A DNA stretch of 64,000 nucleotides, from positions 81,628 to 145,627 of the forward strand of contig CAJCHZ010000056.1 of assembly GCA_903970165.1 (NCBI GenBank). Reading direction: 5' to 3'. Source of the stretch: Betaproteobacteria bacterium. Lineage in GTDB: Bacteria > Acidobacteriota > Terriglobia > Acidiferrales > UBA7541. The translations under genes and the position numbers were made by a program. Of this stretch, positions 43,965-53,761 are shown piece by piece. The notes under the pieces are model-generated. The model made no database searches. It was not told where the DNA came from and saw only the letters and a program-made list of their open reading frames with translations. Within the stretch, counting starts at the first letter, position 1. Every line of letters starts with the position of its first letter.

Positions 43965-44903
43965 CTACGCCAAAGTGCCCACGCTAATCTTATCTTTCAA
44001 ACTGGCAATGTCCTCCGCACGAGCGCGGCCAGGCCCCGGGGCCAAGCAGTTGGCCGAGCCGCAGGCAGCGGCGAGGCGCACCGCTTCCGCCGGGGATAAT
44101 CGCTGCTGTGATGCAAAGGCAAATCCGGCCAGGGTGGAATCACCGCTGCCTACGCAGGACTGGACGGATAATTGGGGGGCAGCGGCAAAAAGCGTATCTC
44201 CGTTTATGGAATGCCAAATCAATCCGGCCGACCCCAAGCTGATCGCACCGGCTGCGGGCCCCGCGTTCAGTATGGCGCCGATAATTCTTTTTGCCGACGC
44301 CGGATTATCGATCGTTTGGCGGCTCCAGGATTCCGCTTCGCTTCGGTTGGGCTTTACAAAATCCGGCTTGCCTGCCAGGGCGAACTTAAAAGGGTCGCCG
44401 CTAGTATCCACAAACACGCGGCTGCCAAATTCGTGGGCCAATTCGATTAGCGTTTTGTAAATGTCCGGCGGTGCTCCTTCCGGAAGGCTCCCCGAAAAAA
44501 TTACCGTGGGCTGCTCAGTGGCCTGGCCCAGGACCTCCCTCAAAGTTCTCTCGCACCGGGGAAGCTCGTCGTCGGTAATACGTCCGGGCTCGAGAATTTC
44601 TGTAACACCGCCGTCGTCTTCGACAATCTCCAAATTTGTTCGCGTGCTGGCACTTGTCGGAATTTCGTGCACGCGGATGGAGAGCTCCTTGAGTCCTTCG
44701 ATCAGTTGTTTGCCAGTCGCACCGCCAGCAAAACCTAACCACATAGGATCTGCTCCCAAAGTTCTCAACACCATAGCAACGTGGGCCGCTTTGCCTCCCG
44801 GAGAGGGGCATGCCTTCCGTACACGGTTGACGTCTCCGACTCGCAACCGCTCAAGCCGCAGCCGCTTATCGATCGCCGGGTTGAGGCTGACGCAAAGAAA
44901 CAT
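43965..44903 (-). CDS. 1-phosphofructokinase / tagatose-6-phosphate kinase (LacC-like)
   Basis: A 312-residue PfkB-superfamily kinase of the FruK/LacC branch. From ATG 44903 it begins MFLCVSLNPAIDKRLRLERL, with PSPGGKAAHVAMVLRTLG as substrate site and VGSGDSTLAGFAFA as the anion hole and catalytic Asp. The start overlaps the stop of the aldolase gene by one base (TGATG). With aldolase and AgaS-like neighbours I infer phosphorylation of tagatose-6-P to the 1,6-bisphosphate; fructose-1-P as substrate cannot be excluded. Confidence 0.85.
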   Translation of the reverse strand: MFLCVSLNPAIDKRLRLERLRVGDVNRVRKACPSPGGKAAHVAMVLRTLGADPMWLGFAGGATGKQLIEGLKELSIRVHEIPTSASTRTNLEIVEDDGGVTEILEPGRITDDELPRCERTLREVLGQATEQPTVIFSGSLPEGAPPDIYKTLIELAHEFGSRVFVDTSGDPFKFALAGKPDFVKPNRSEAESWSRQTIDNPASAKRIIGAILNAGPAAGAISLGSAGLIWHSINGDTLFAAAPQLSVQSCVGSGDSTLAGFAFASQQRLSPAEAVRLAAACGSANCLAPGPGRARAEDIASLKDKISVGTLA

Positions 44904-45922
44904 CAGGAGGCCTTCCCTGAAGAAGCAGCTCGACTCGGTTCGAACCAGGGCTTTGCGCTGTTCAGACACTCATTTACATTTTCGATGTTGCGCACGCCTT
45001 CGCGGCCCAGCCAGTCCTGGAGCGCATGAAACCCTTGCTTCACAAATATTTCCACACCGTCTTTCCACGTGGCTCTTCCGCAAAGCACGCCCGAGAATCC
45101 GACACCGGCTTCGGCGGCGAGCTCCAGTCCAAAACGGAAGGATTCGTTGCTGACGCCTTCGGAGAGATAAATGAACGGAATCGAAGCGCGGGCCGCAGCC
45201 CTCAGGAAATATTGCCTGGCTTGCTCACGCGAATGAAGAATTGCTCCGTCGGAGGATGGCGATCCTTCTACGAAGGAAAGATTGACGGGCATGCCGACTT
45301 TCAATACATCGACGCGGTACCGCGCCTTTGAAAATTCACTCATCCCGGCAGCGACGACTTCATGCTTGATCCGCCCGAATTCGATACTTTTCTCATCCAT
45401 GTTCTCGGCGTAGCTCACCAGCTCCAGAAAGAAAGGCACGTCCGAGGTCGCGCACTCGGCTCCAACTTTTTCGACGAAGGCGTATTTGAACTCGTTGACC
45501 TCCACAGGTGAGCGGCTGGAATAGTACAAGAGAAGTTTGACCGCATTCGCTCCGGCCTCGGCAAGGCGTTGTACTGACCATTGATCGAGAAGGCGCGGCA
45601 GCCGCCCGGAAACCTTTCCGTTGTATCCAGTTTGCTCGTAGGCGAGCAGAAGGCCCGCGTTCGTGGCTCGCTTGGCGGCTGCGGGCAGACCGTATTCCGG
45701 ATCCAGCAGGATGGCACTCGCATGAGGCGTAAGGATAGAACTCACTGCCTCCTTGAATTGCGATAAATGTTCCCGCGGGACATCTGCTGCTGCCATGCCC
45801 ATCGCGCGCGCAAACAACGTCCGAAGAGCAGCGCGCTGGTCGATGGCCAATGCCGCGATGATGCCACGGGTATCCGCGACGGCCTGTAGACCTCTCTGTT
45901 TTCCCGGGCTGAGCGTCGTCAT
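44903..45922 (-). CDS. Tagatose 1,6-bisphosphate aldolase (LacD-like, class I)
   Basis: A 339-residue TIM-barrel aldolase cleaving tagatose-1,6-bisphosphate into dihydroxyacetone phosphate and glyceraldehyde-3-phosphate. LacD features are the N-terminal IAALAIDQRAAL, LLDPEYGLPAA, NAVKLLLYYSSRSP, FFLELVSY and the Schiff-base lysine in VDVLKVGMPVNL. It is the first gene of the operon and starts at ATG 45922 with GGAAG upstream. The length is near the 325-330 usual for LacD. Confidence 0.9.
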   Translation of the reverse strand: MTTLSPGKQRGLQAVADTRGIIAALAIDQRAALRTLFARAMGMAAADVPREHLSQFKEAVSSILTPHASAILLDPEYGLPAAAKRATNAGLLLAYEQTGYNGKVSGRLPRLLDQWSVQRLAEAGANAVKLLLYYSSRSPVEVNEFKYAFVEKVGAECATSDVPFFLELVSYAENMDEKSIEFGRIKHEVVAAGMSEFSKARYRVDVLKVGMPVNLSFVEGSPSSDGAILHSREQARQYFLRAAARASIPFIYLSEGVSNESFRFGLELAAEAGVGFSGVLCGRATWKDGVEIFVKQGFHALQDWLGREGVRNIENVNECLNSAKPWFEPSRAASSGKAS

Positions 45923-46258
45923 ACTTGTCTTCCGCTATCTTTCAACGATCCAGATCGCTGCACCACACGGAATGGATGGAAGTGTCGCAATGCTTTGTTC
46001 CGTGGAGAATTTGGGTCTGGCCAGGAAACGGAAGATAGGCGAGAACTTCCACGGACGGCCAATATATAACTTCTTTCGATTCATTTCTTTTACTTTCTTT
46101 TGCTTCCGCTGTCAACTAACAACGAAACCGTGCGCTCAAAAATACGGATAGAACGAAACTGGAAAAGTAATAAAGCGAAATAGAAAGTAGCAGATCGAAA
46201 CTAATGCTTGATTCTCTTTGCCGGTTCGTGTAAATGTACGGCCACTCTGGGGGTGCTC
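45923..46258. promoter_or_regulatory. Divergent control region of the aldolase operon and TonB receptor
   Basis: No gene lies in this 336-bp region. For the minus strand, TTGACA (46115-46110) and TAAAAG (46092-46087) are separated by 17 nt, a good sigma70 promoter for the aldolase operon. CTTTC-like repeats lie over it (listed separately). The receptor side has more GAAA elements at 46155, 46162, 46177, 46183 and 46197, and a weak promoter-like pair near 46208-46236. Confidence 0.6.
46073..46107. promoter_or_regulatory. Probable DeoR-type operator: four CTTTC-like repeats, 10-bp phased
   Basis: CTTTC (46073-46077), ATTTC (46083-46087), CTTTC (46093-46097) and CTTCC (46103-46107) recur at exactly one helical turn and cover the -10 box and spacer of the minus-strand promoter. 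Repeats of this sort are used by AgaR/DeoR-family repressors, and such a gene lies in the operon. Confidence 0.6.
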
Positions 46259-49200
46259 ATGCGAAAGAGCCTTAGGTGTTTGCCGTCCTGTTTCGCGCTC
46301 ATTCTTGTAATGCTTTCTAGTTCCTCCGTATTGCGCGCCGATGTCACCGGTTCGATTCAAGGAGTGGTCCGCGATAAAACGCAGGCTGCTGTGGCCGGTG
46401 CGCACATCACCGTGACCAACACGCAAACCAATTTCAAACAAGAAGTTATCTCCGCAGCCGACGGATCGTACCGGATCCTCGCGCTTTCCGCGGGCACCTA
46501 CAGCCTGTCGGTTACCGCCGGAGGATTCCGCACTTTTGTTGAAAGCGACATCGTAGTGAAGGTGAATGACCAACTGGAAGTTGACGTAGCGCTGGAGGTC
46601 GGCTCCGCGCAGCAGGAAACGGTAAAGGTGGAAGCCAATACCGTGCAAGTACAAACAGAGAGCACGCAACTCGGCGACGTTATTGACTCCAAGAAGATGC
46701 TGGCCCTTCCCTTGAACGGCCGCAGCTACATCGATCTTCTGGGCTTGCAAGCGGGCGTTGCACCTAGTACAGCCGGTACCATTGGCGGCGACCGCCCGGT
46801 TTCTGGCAATTTAAACGCAGGCAACATCTCCGTCAACGGCCAACGGGAAACCGCCAACGCATTCCTTGTGAACGGCGGCGATGTGAGCGAGGGTCGCAAC
46901 CTCGGCGCCGGTTTAGTCCCTAATCTCGACTCAGTCGAAGAGTTCCGCCTCATCACCAACAGCTTCGACGCCGAATATGGAAAATTCAGCGGCGCAGTCA
47001 TGAACGCCATCACCAAGTCAGGCACCAATGGCTTTCACGGTGACGCCTTCGAGTTCCTGCGCAACGACAAGCTGGATGCCAGGAATTTCTTTGCGCCTTC
47101 CAAATCTGAATTGCGCCAAAATCAATTCGGCTACACCTTGGGAGGCCCCGTCTGGAAGAATCATATGTTTTTCTTCTCCGATTACCAGGGCACTCGTCAG
47201 GTGCAAGGCGCCGAAACCGGGTTGGTTACCGTTCCAACCACCGCCGAGAGAGCTGGGAACTTTGATCCGTCAGCCTTGAGCGGCTCTGTCGATGGCCCCT
47301 ACTGGGCGCAAGTGCTGACGAACCGCCTGTCGTCTACGACCGGCCAAACCGTGGTGCAGAACGAACCGTATAGCTTCCCCGGTTGCAACAGCACGGACCC
47401 CACAACAGGCTGCGTATTTCCAGTCAACTCAGCGACTGGCCTTGCGAACATCCCGCAAGCCGCATGGGACACGCCGGCCTCGAAGATTCTCGCCTACATT
47501 CCCACGCCCACTTTGGCTGGTGACGTGAACAACTACTCGAACAACAGCCAGAGGAGCAGCCTCGACGACAATAAGTTCGGGGAGCGTGTGGATTTCAATA
47601 ATCAAACTACCGGCAACTGGTCTTGGTACTACCACCTCGATAACACGCTCGTCGACAGCGCTCTGGCAGGATTCGCCACCGTGCCTGGATTCCCGACCAA
47701 CACACCATCGCGAGCGCAAGAGTTCGTCATGAGCAACACCAAGACCTTCGGAGCGACAGCCGTGAACGAAGCGCGGATCAGCTTCTTCCGGACAGCCCTG
47801 CACAAGGACAATCCCGCGGGGAGTTTTGCCAATATTTCTGATTTGGGTTTCGTGACGGGCGTCGGCACCCTCGGCATAGTCCCGCTGCCCGGCTATACGC
47901 AATATGTGCCACAAGTGAGCTTGAGCCAGATTGGTCTGAACATCGGCGTACCCACACTGAATACGGACCAACCCGATACCACCTATATGGCCAATGACGT
48001 ATTCTCAAAGGCCCAGGGCAGACATACATGGAAGTTTGGGGGGGAATTCCGCTACCTGCAGGTGAATGAACGTAACTACGCCAGCCCCAACGGTCAATTC
48101 ACATTTGACGGTTCCGTGACCGGGTCTGATATGGCCGACTTTCTCCTCGGCGCAACGTGCAACACTTGTGGGGCTGCTTACGTCCAAGCTGCAAAACAGG
48201 TCCTGGATTCCCGAACGCGTTATGGCGGGGCATTCGCCCAGGATTCCTGGAAGGTGAAACCCAATCTCACCCTGAATCTTGGCCTCCGCTGGGAAGTCAG
48301 TATGCCTTGGTACGACTGGCAGGGGAAAATCCAGACCTGGGTTCCAGGAGAGCAGTCCATAGAGTTTCCACTTGCTCCTACTGGCTTGGTATTTCCGGGT
48401 GACCCGGGCATTCCCAAGACGCTTGCCCCCACAAGATACGACAACTTCGGCCCACGGCTAGGATTGGCTTACTCGCCTGGATTCTCTGACGGAATACTGG
48501 GCAAGATCTTCGGTGGGCCGGGAAAGAGCAGCGTCCGGGCGGCTTACGGGATCTACTACACTTCGGTGGAGGACCTTAACCTGTTCTACGAAGTCGCCGA
48601 CGCGCCGTTCGGTCTATATTGGCAATCTCCGTCGTCGGTACTGTTTAGCCAGCCGTTCCTGATTCGGCAGAGTGGGCAATCGCTGGGGCAACGCTTTCCC
48701 TACACCTTGCCGATTCCGGGTGCCGCGTCCAACAAGACGCTGAACTTTTCGGTGTTTGAGCCCTTCAACTATTTTCCGGGCTACGACATTCACAACGTAC
48801 TACCTTATGCGGAGCACTTCAATCTCTCTATTCAACGAGAGCTCACCAAATCAACCGTGCTCACTTTGGCCTACGTCGGCACCGAAGGGCACCACCTCAT
48901 CACCCAGCAGGAATCCAACCCAGGTGACCCAGCTCTCTGCCAGCAACTCACCGCAGAAGGGGCAATAGACCTGACCGCGAGTACCCCCGGTAATCCTGTC
49001 GCCGGCTGCGGATTTGGCGCCGAGAACGACGTGTTCCAGCTTCCCAGCGGGAATATTGTGTATAGCACCAGGAATAAACTTATAAATCCAAACTACTGCC
49101 CGGGTGCGGCAACCCAGGTGTGTGCCGGTTATGGCAACACATTCACATACACGAGCGCCAATTCGATCTACAACGCCGCGCAAGTCACCGTCGAACGCAA

Positions 49201-49951
49201 GGCGAGGGATTTCACTTTCCTGGCCGCTTACACCTTTGCCAAGGGCTTGGACGATTCCTCCGGGTTCGGAGACTTGGTGAACTTCGTAAATCCTAAATAT
49301 AGCCGCGGGCTATCTTCCACCGACGTGAAAAACAATTTTGTGGCCAGTTACATTTGGGCCATCCCGTTCGACCGGGCTTTCCCCAATGCGCCCAAGCGCT
49401 TGACCCAAGGTTGGCAGATGGAAGGCATCACACGCTTTTCCACGGGCTTCCCGATTCAGCTGAACCAGGGAAATGGCGATTACACTCTGTGGGGCAGTTC
49501 GTCTACGGATATGCCCGACGTGGTTGGACCATTGAAGATTCTAAATCCACGAAAATCGAATCCGAATTGCCCAACCGCCGACGGCACGGGATGCTACTTC
49601 CTCCCACCTACGCCGGGTCTTGCGACACCACAATTCCCCGGTGACTCGACAGAAGCAGCGTGCCTGCAGAGCGTGGGTGCGTTCGCGTTGAATTGCGTGC
49701 CAGGCACTTTCGGCACCGCCGACCGGCGCTTCTTCCACGGCCCAGGCTTCAACAACACCGATTTCGGGTTCTTGAAGCAGACCAGGATTCGAGAGAATTA
49801 TGCTTTCGATATTCGTGTCGAATTTTTTAACATCTTCAACCACGCGCAATTTACGAACCCTGACGGGAACATCAGCGATTCGAATTTCGGAATCGTGACC
49901 AACGCGCGCGATCCCCGCATCGGTCAGGTCAGCGCGAAATTCTACTGGTAG
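46259..49951 (+). CDS. Oar-like TonB-dependent receptor, second copy
   Basis: A 1230-residue outer-membrane receptor with the same architecture as the one at 15.2 kb. It has a signal peptide from ATG 46259 (after GGGGGTG), a carboxypeptidase-regulatory domain (about residues 28-110, TGSIQGVVRDKTQAAVAG), a plug with ALPLNGRSYIDLLGLQAG, and a barrel ending in the aromatic strand QVSAKFYW. The sequence is otherwise well diverged from the first copy. It is divergent from the aldolase operon, shares the repeat-rich control region, and heads a 17-kb run of plus-strand genes, so its ligand is probably the sugar or amino-sugar that these genes degrade. Confidence 0.93.
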   Translation: MRKSLRCLPSCFALILVMLSSSSVLRADVTGSIQGVVRDKTQAAVAGAHITVTNTQTNFKQEVISAADGSYRILALSAGTYSLSVTAGGFRTFVESDIVVKVNDQLEVDVALEVGSAQQETVKVEANTVQVQTESTQLGDVIDSKKMLALPLNGRSYIDLLGLQAGVAPSTAGTIGGDRPVSGNLNAGNISVNGQRETANAFLVNGGDVSEGRNLGAGLVPNLDSVEEFRLITNSFDAEYGKFSGAVMNAITKSGTNGFHGDAFEFLRNDKLDARNFFAPSKSELRQNQFGYTLGGPVWKNHMFFFSDYQGTRQVQGAETGLVTVPTTAERAGNFDPSALSGSVDGPYWAQVLTNRLSSTTGQTVVQNEPYSFPGCNSTDPTTGCVFPVNSATGLANIPQAAWDTPASKILAYIPTPTLAGDVNNYSNNSQRSSLDDNKFGERVDFNNQTTGNWSWYYHLDNTLVDSALAGFATVPGFPTNTPSRAQEFVMSNTKTFGATAVNEARISFFRTALHKDNPAGSFANISDLGFVTGVGTLGIVPLPGYTQYVPQVSLSQIGLNIGVPTLNTDQPDTTYMANDVFSKAQGRHTWKFGGEFRYLQVNERNYASPNGQFTFDGSVTGSDMADFLLGATCNTCGAAYVQAAKQVLDSRTRYGGAFAQDSWKVKPNLTLNLGLRWEVSMPWYDWQGKIQTWVPGEQSIEFPLAPTGLVFPGDPGIPKTLAPTRYDNFGPRLGLAYSPGFSDGILGKIFGGPGKSSVRAAYGIYYTSVEDLNLFYEVADAPFGLYWQSPSSVLFSQPFLIRQSGQSLGQRFPYTLPIPGAASNKTLNFSVFEPFNYFPGYDIHNVLPYAEHFNLSIQRELTKSTVLTLAYVGTEGHHLITQQESNPGDPALCQQLTAEGAIDLTASTPGNPVAGCGFGAENDVFQLPSGNIVYSTRNKLINPNYCPGAATQVCAGYGNTFTYTSANSIYNAAQVTVERKARDFTFLAAYTFAKGLDDSSGFGDLVNFVNPKYSRGLSSTDVKNNFVASYIWAIPFDRAFPNAPKRLTQGWQMEGITRFSTGFPIQLNQGNGDYTLWGSSSTDMPDVVGPLKILNPRKSNPNCPTADGTGCYFLPPTPGLATPQFPGDSTEAACLQSVGAFALNCVPGTFGTADRRFFHGPGFNNTDFGFLKQTRIRENYAFDIRVEFFNIFNHAQFTNPDGNISDSNFGIVTNARDPRIGQVSAKFYW

Positions 49952-50031
49952 GACCGTAAAGCACGCGAGCGGCCTGTCGTGTGTTTCCTTGGAGCAACGC
50001 CTGACTCCGCGCGCATGTTAGGCTGTGTTCG

Positions 50032-51702
50032 ATGAAGTCCGGCTGGACAGTTTCGATCATGCATCGTCGTGGGGTCTTGGCAATCTTGTCAGCGCTCGTT
50101 CTCAGTGTTGCCTATTCGGGTTCTTCGCTAGCTCAGACGGCCCAATCCTACCGCGAGCAGGCCAATGCGCTGGCTCGCTCCAAATCCTGGGAGGGTGCCA
50201 TCGCCGCTTATCGTAAGGTTCTGGAGCTCGAACCGAATGACGCGATCACACATTACGATCTTGCGCTAGCACTGAAATACAAGGGCGACACGAAGCAAGC
50301 TATCGAAGAATTCGAGGCTGCGATTCGGCTTAAGCCAGGATGGGACGAGGCTCACTACGGTTTGGGTGCAGCTTTGTACGAACTCCATGACCAGGCTGGC
50401 GCTCTGACGGAACTCCGCAAAGCGGTCGGGTATGGACCCTCGAACGCGGGAGCGCATCTTTTCCTTGCGCATGTTTATTCGGAGCAGAACGATTTCTCCG
50501 CTGCGGAACGCGAGTTGAACCGTGCCGTCGCATTGAAACCCACTGCGGAAACGCATCTCGAGTTGGGTCAAGTGGAAGGCCAACTCGGCAAGCTGGATGC
50601 GGCTGCCGCTCAGTTTCGCTCTGCACTTCGCCTTGATCCCAAAATGGCGCACGCTCGCGTCATGCTGGGTGTTACCCTGCGACGGCAGGGCGATCACCAT
50701 GGGGCCCTTGCCAACTTCCGGAAAGCGGTCGAACTCGATCCTGCGGACCCCAATGCCCAATACAACCTCGCTATGGAACTTAAAGCCGGAGGCGATATCG
50801 CCGGCGCAATCGCCGCATTTCGACGAGCGATCGAATTGAAACCCGATTTTGAGAAAGCCCACTACGGCTTAGGGATCGCCCTGCGTATCCAAGGGGATAG
50901 CGCTGCGGCCAACAAGGAGCTGGATGAGTTGAGCGAGTTGCACAGCTTTCGCACTCGTCTTGCCCAGGCAAAGCTCCTTATCGTTCAGGGTGTGGACGCG
51001 CTGAAGAAGCAGCAGCCAGATGACGCTCTAAGTTTTTTTCAGCAGGCGATTGATCAGAGCCCGGAGTTGCCGACCGGGTACTACTATCTTGGCGTCACCT
51101 GGGACCGGAAGGGAGAATACGCGCGCGCCGAGGAGTTTTACCGCAAAGCTCTACAATTGAAACCCGACTATGCTCAAGTCCACACCAGCCTCGGACTTCT
51201 TTTCTGGCGCGAAGGCGACCGTGATCACGGGCTTCAAGAGTTCCAGCAGGCGGTGATGTCGGATGCTGATCTTCCGGACGCGCACTATAATCTGGGCCTT
51301 GCGCTGGCGCAGTCCGGACAGCTCGACGATGCCGTCCGCGAACTAAGCGAGGCTCTGAGCCTGGCCCCCAATTACACGGACGCGCGTATTCAATTGGGCT
51401 TGGTTTTGAGTCAGAAAAACGATACGGCAAGCGCCATCAGCGTTTTTCGGGAACTTGTTCATCGCGAGCCAAACTTCGCGGAAGCTCATAACGATCTCGG
51501 TTTGGCGCTCTTGCAATCCGGCGACAACGGCGGCGCAAAATCGGAATTTCTCGAGGCTGTTCACCTCAAGCCTTCGTACGCAGAGGCCCATTACAATCTT
51601 GGACTAGCTCTACACCAGGAAGGAAAGGAAGACCAGGCGCGCGTGGAATTCGAGAAAGCCTACGAGATTTCGCCGGAGTTACGAAACGCGCCCCATCCAT
51701 AA
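50032..51702 (+). CDS. Exported tetratricopeptide-repeat protein
   Basis: A 556-residue protein with a signal peptide (cleavage near SSLAQTAQ) followed almost wholly by TPR units of 34 residues. About a dozen or more copies are recognisable, such as WEGAIAAYRKVLELEPND, and AEAHYNLGLALHQEGK near the end. It has no catalytic domain and should act as a periplasmic protein-protein scaffold. It begins 80 bp after the receptor and ends 2 bp before the CBM9-like gene, so it may help organise the exported enzymes encoded downstream. Confidence 0.88.
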   Translation: MKSGWTVSIMHRRGVLAILSALVLSVAYSGSSLAQTAQSYREQANALARSKSWEGAIAAYRKVLELEPNDAITHYDLALALKYKGDTKQAIEEFEAAIRLKPGWDEAHYGLGAALYELHDQAGALTELRKAVGYGPSNAGAHLFLAHVYSEQNDFSAAERELNRAVALKPTAETHLELGQVEGQLGKLDAAAAQFRSALRLDPKMAHARVMLGVTLRRQGDHHGALANFRKAVELDPADPNAQYNLAMELKAGGDIAGAIAAFRRAIELKPDFEKAHYGLGIALRIQGDSAAANKELDELSELHSFRTRLAQAKLLIVQGVDALKKQQPDDALSFFQQAIDQSPELPTGYYYLGVTWDRKGEYARAEEFYRKALQLKPDYAQVHTSLGLLFWREGDRDHGLQEFQQAVMSDADLPDAHYNLGLALAQSGQLDDAVRELSEALSLAPNYTDARIQLGLVLSQKNDTASAISVFRELVHREPNFAEAHNDLGLALLQSGDNGGAKSEFLEAVHLKPSYAEAHYNLGLALHQEGKEDQARVEFEKAYEISPELRNAPHP

Positions 51703-51704
51703 CC

Positions 51705-52436
51705 ATGAAACCTATTCGAATCCTCCCAGTGATTCTCTTGGTCCCAGCCGTCGCGTTCGCGATCGATGTGTGCGAGGTCACATCGCCAATGGCAGCGTTT
51801 ACCGTCCCCTATGTGGCCAACGCGCCTGAACTAAACACGGACCCACACTCGGCAACTTGGTCGCACGCAGCCTCCGCATGGATCGAGAAAGACTGTACGC
51901 TGCAACTCGACTATCCCAAGCTCAAGACGGAAGTGCGCGGTTTTTGGACCGACACCGATCTCTATCTCTTGTTCATCTCCCCGTACAACGAATTGAATCT
52001 CTGGTTGCCCGCGGACAACAGCAAAGATCGCCTTAAACTGTGGGACCGCGACGTGGTCGAGTTCTTTCTGGGTGACGATTGGACCAATATCCGGCATTAC
52101 CGGGAATTCGAGATTGCTCCTACCGGCGATTGGGTCGATCTAGCTATCGATCTGGATCATGACAGCTATGGCGCAGAGTGGAACTCCGGTTGGCAGCGGC
52201 AGGGCCGGATCGATGAAGCGAACCATGTTTGGTATGCGGCAGCGCGAGTGCCATTGAAGTCCGTCAGTGATTTACGGGTGAAGCCCGGCACGATTTGGCG
52301 CGCCAACCTTTATCGCATCGATGGGCTCGGCGAGGATCCGCAACGTCACTTCATGTGCTGGCAACAGACCTGCGCTCCAAACCGCGATCCCAATCATGTG
52401 CCGGAACATTTTGGAACGCTGATTTTTGCCAAATAG
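51705..52436 (+). CDS. Exported CBM9/DOMON-like carbohydrate-binding protein
   Basis: A 243-residue protein with a signal peptide (to AFAIDV) and one beta-sandwich of the CBM9-like group: WSHAASAW, FWTDTDLYLLFIS, RDVVEFFLGDDW, YREFEIAPTGDWVDLAID, and VPLKSVSDLRVKPG. Stand-alone members in Acidobacteria and Bacteroidetes sit in sugar-use loci. It could bind a saccharide at the cell surface or carry an electron-transfer heme as some DOMON proteins do; no CxxCH is present. It starts 2 bp after the TPR gene. Confidence 0.8.
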   Translation: MKPIRILPVILLVPAVAFAIDVCEVTSPMAAFTVPYVANAPELNTDPHSATWSHAASAWIEKDCTLQLDYPKLKTEVRGFWTDTDLYLLFISPYNELNLWLPADNSKDRLKLWDRDVVEFFLGDDWTNIRHYREFEIAPTGDWVDLAIDLDHDSYGAEWNSGWQRQGRIDEANHVWYAAARVPLKSVSDLRVKPGTIWRANLYRIDGLGEDPQRHFMCWQQTCAPNRDPNHVPEHFGTLIFAK

Positions 52437-52462
52437 CGCGGAAGAATCTCTCGGAGGTACGC

Positions 52463-53761
52463 ATGCCCATTCGTCCGGAATCATCGCGTCGCGGATTCAT
52501 GAAAATGCTGGCGGCTTCGCCGTTGCTCGCACAGATCGCGGCGCAAAACCTCTATGCAAAATCGGCTGCTGCGATCGGGTTGGCGCCAAGCGATAACGTG
52601 TACAGTCGTTTGGGCGTTAAGACGGTCATCAATTGCCGCGGTACGTGGACGTATCTGAGCGGGTCGCTGCAATTTCCAGAGGTGCGCGCCGCCCAGACGG
52701 AGGCGTCACACTATTTTGTGAACATGGTTGAGTTGCAGCGCGGAACCGGTCGCAAGCTCGCGGAGTTGACCGGCGCCGAGTCAGGCATGGTCACAACGGG
52801 AGCAGCCGGAGCCATGGCCGCTTCCACCGCGGCGTGCATGGCGGGCAGCGATCCGCAAAAGATTTGGCAATTGCCTGACACCACCGGGATGAAGCACGAG
52901 GTCATCATGGTCGGTGGCCGCAGCGCTTTCGATAGCGCCATCCGCCTGACGGGCGCGAAACTGGTTCTCGTCGAGTCGCCGGACGATATCGCAAACGCGA
53001 TCACACCGAACACGGCGATGATCTACACCACCGATCTCGGCGACAAGCTCGTGCGCGAGGTCGCTATCGCCAAAGAGCATAACATCCCGATGCTGCTGGA
53101 TGACGCGGCGGGCATTCCCCCGGCGGACAACCTCAAGCTGTACGCTCAAATGAAAATTGACTTGTACACATTTTCCGGCGGCAAAGGGCTGCAAGGGCCG
53201 CAATGCAGCGGTGTATTGCTCGGCCGCAAAGATCTCATCGACGCGGCCCTGCGCAACTCGGCTCCCTGGGAGGGGGCTGTCTGCCGCGCCATGAAGGTCG
53301 GCAAGGAAGAAATCATCGGTTGCCTTACGGCAGTCGAGACCTGGCTGAAAATTGATCCCAAAAAACTCTACGCGGAATGGAACGCCAGAGTGGATCGCAT
53401 CGGCAAACTCGTCGAAACTGTGCCGGGGGTTAAGACCGAAATCTACATCCCCGATGACGGAAACCGCTATCCCACGCTGAAAGTTTCCTGGGACCAGCAC
53501 GCATGGGGCTTCACGATTACCGATTGCGTGACGCAATTGCGCGCCAACGATCCGACGATCGAAGTGCTGGGTGCCGACAATCCCAGCCTGGTGCCGGCTG
53601 TGCGCGAAGGAATACAAAAGCCAAAGCCCGACAGGAAAGAGCGGAGAGAAGTCGACCATATCGAGCTGGTTTCCATGACGATTCAGCCAGGAGAAGAGAT
53701 GATCGTCGGCCAAAGGCTGCGCGAAATTCTTGGCGCAGCACGCAAGGGAAAAGCGGCATGA
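52463..53761 (+). CDS. Tat-exported SelA-like PLP lyase, copy 1
   Basis: A 432-residue fold-type I PLP protein of the SelA/D-glucosaminate-6-phosphate ammonia-lyase (DgaE) group. The ATG at 52463 follows GGAGG and opens a Tat signal (ESSRRGFMKML). The catalytic part has VINCRGTWT, VTTGAAGAMAA for phosphate binding, Asp213/214 in LLDDAAG, and the Schiff-base lysine in TFSGGKGLQGPQCSG (Lys241). Relatives remove ammonia or water from amino- or hydroxy-acids through an enamine/imine. It is not the selenocysteine synthase itself: that enzyme is cytosolic and lacks an export signal. Its stop overlaps the start of a RidA-domain gene by 4 nt (ATGA), tying the two proteins together. Confidence 0.87.
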   Translation: MPIRPESSRRGFMKMLAASPLLAQIAAQNLYAKSAAAIGLAPSDNVYSRLGVKTVINCRGTWTYLSGSLQFPEVRAAQTEASHYFVNMVELQRGTGRKLAELTGAESGMVTTGAAGAMAASTAACMAGSDPQKIWQLPDTTGMKHEVIMVGGRSAFDSAIRLTGAKLVLVESPDDIANAITPNTAMIYTTDLGDKLVREVAIAKEHNIPMLLDDAAGIPPADNLKLYAQMKIDLYTFSGGKGLQGPQCSGVLLGRKDLIDAALRNSAPWEGAVCRAMKVGKEEIIGCLTAVETWLKIDPKKLYAEWNARVDRIGKLVETVPGVKTEIYIPDDGNRYPTLKVSWDQHAWGFTITDCVTQLRANDPTIEVLGADNPSLVPAVREGIQKPKPDRKERREVDHIELVSMTIQPGEEMIVGQRLREILGAARKGKAA

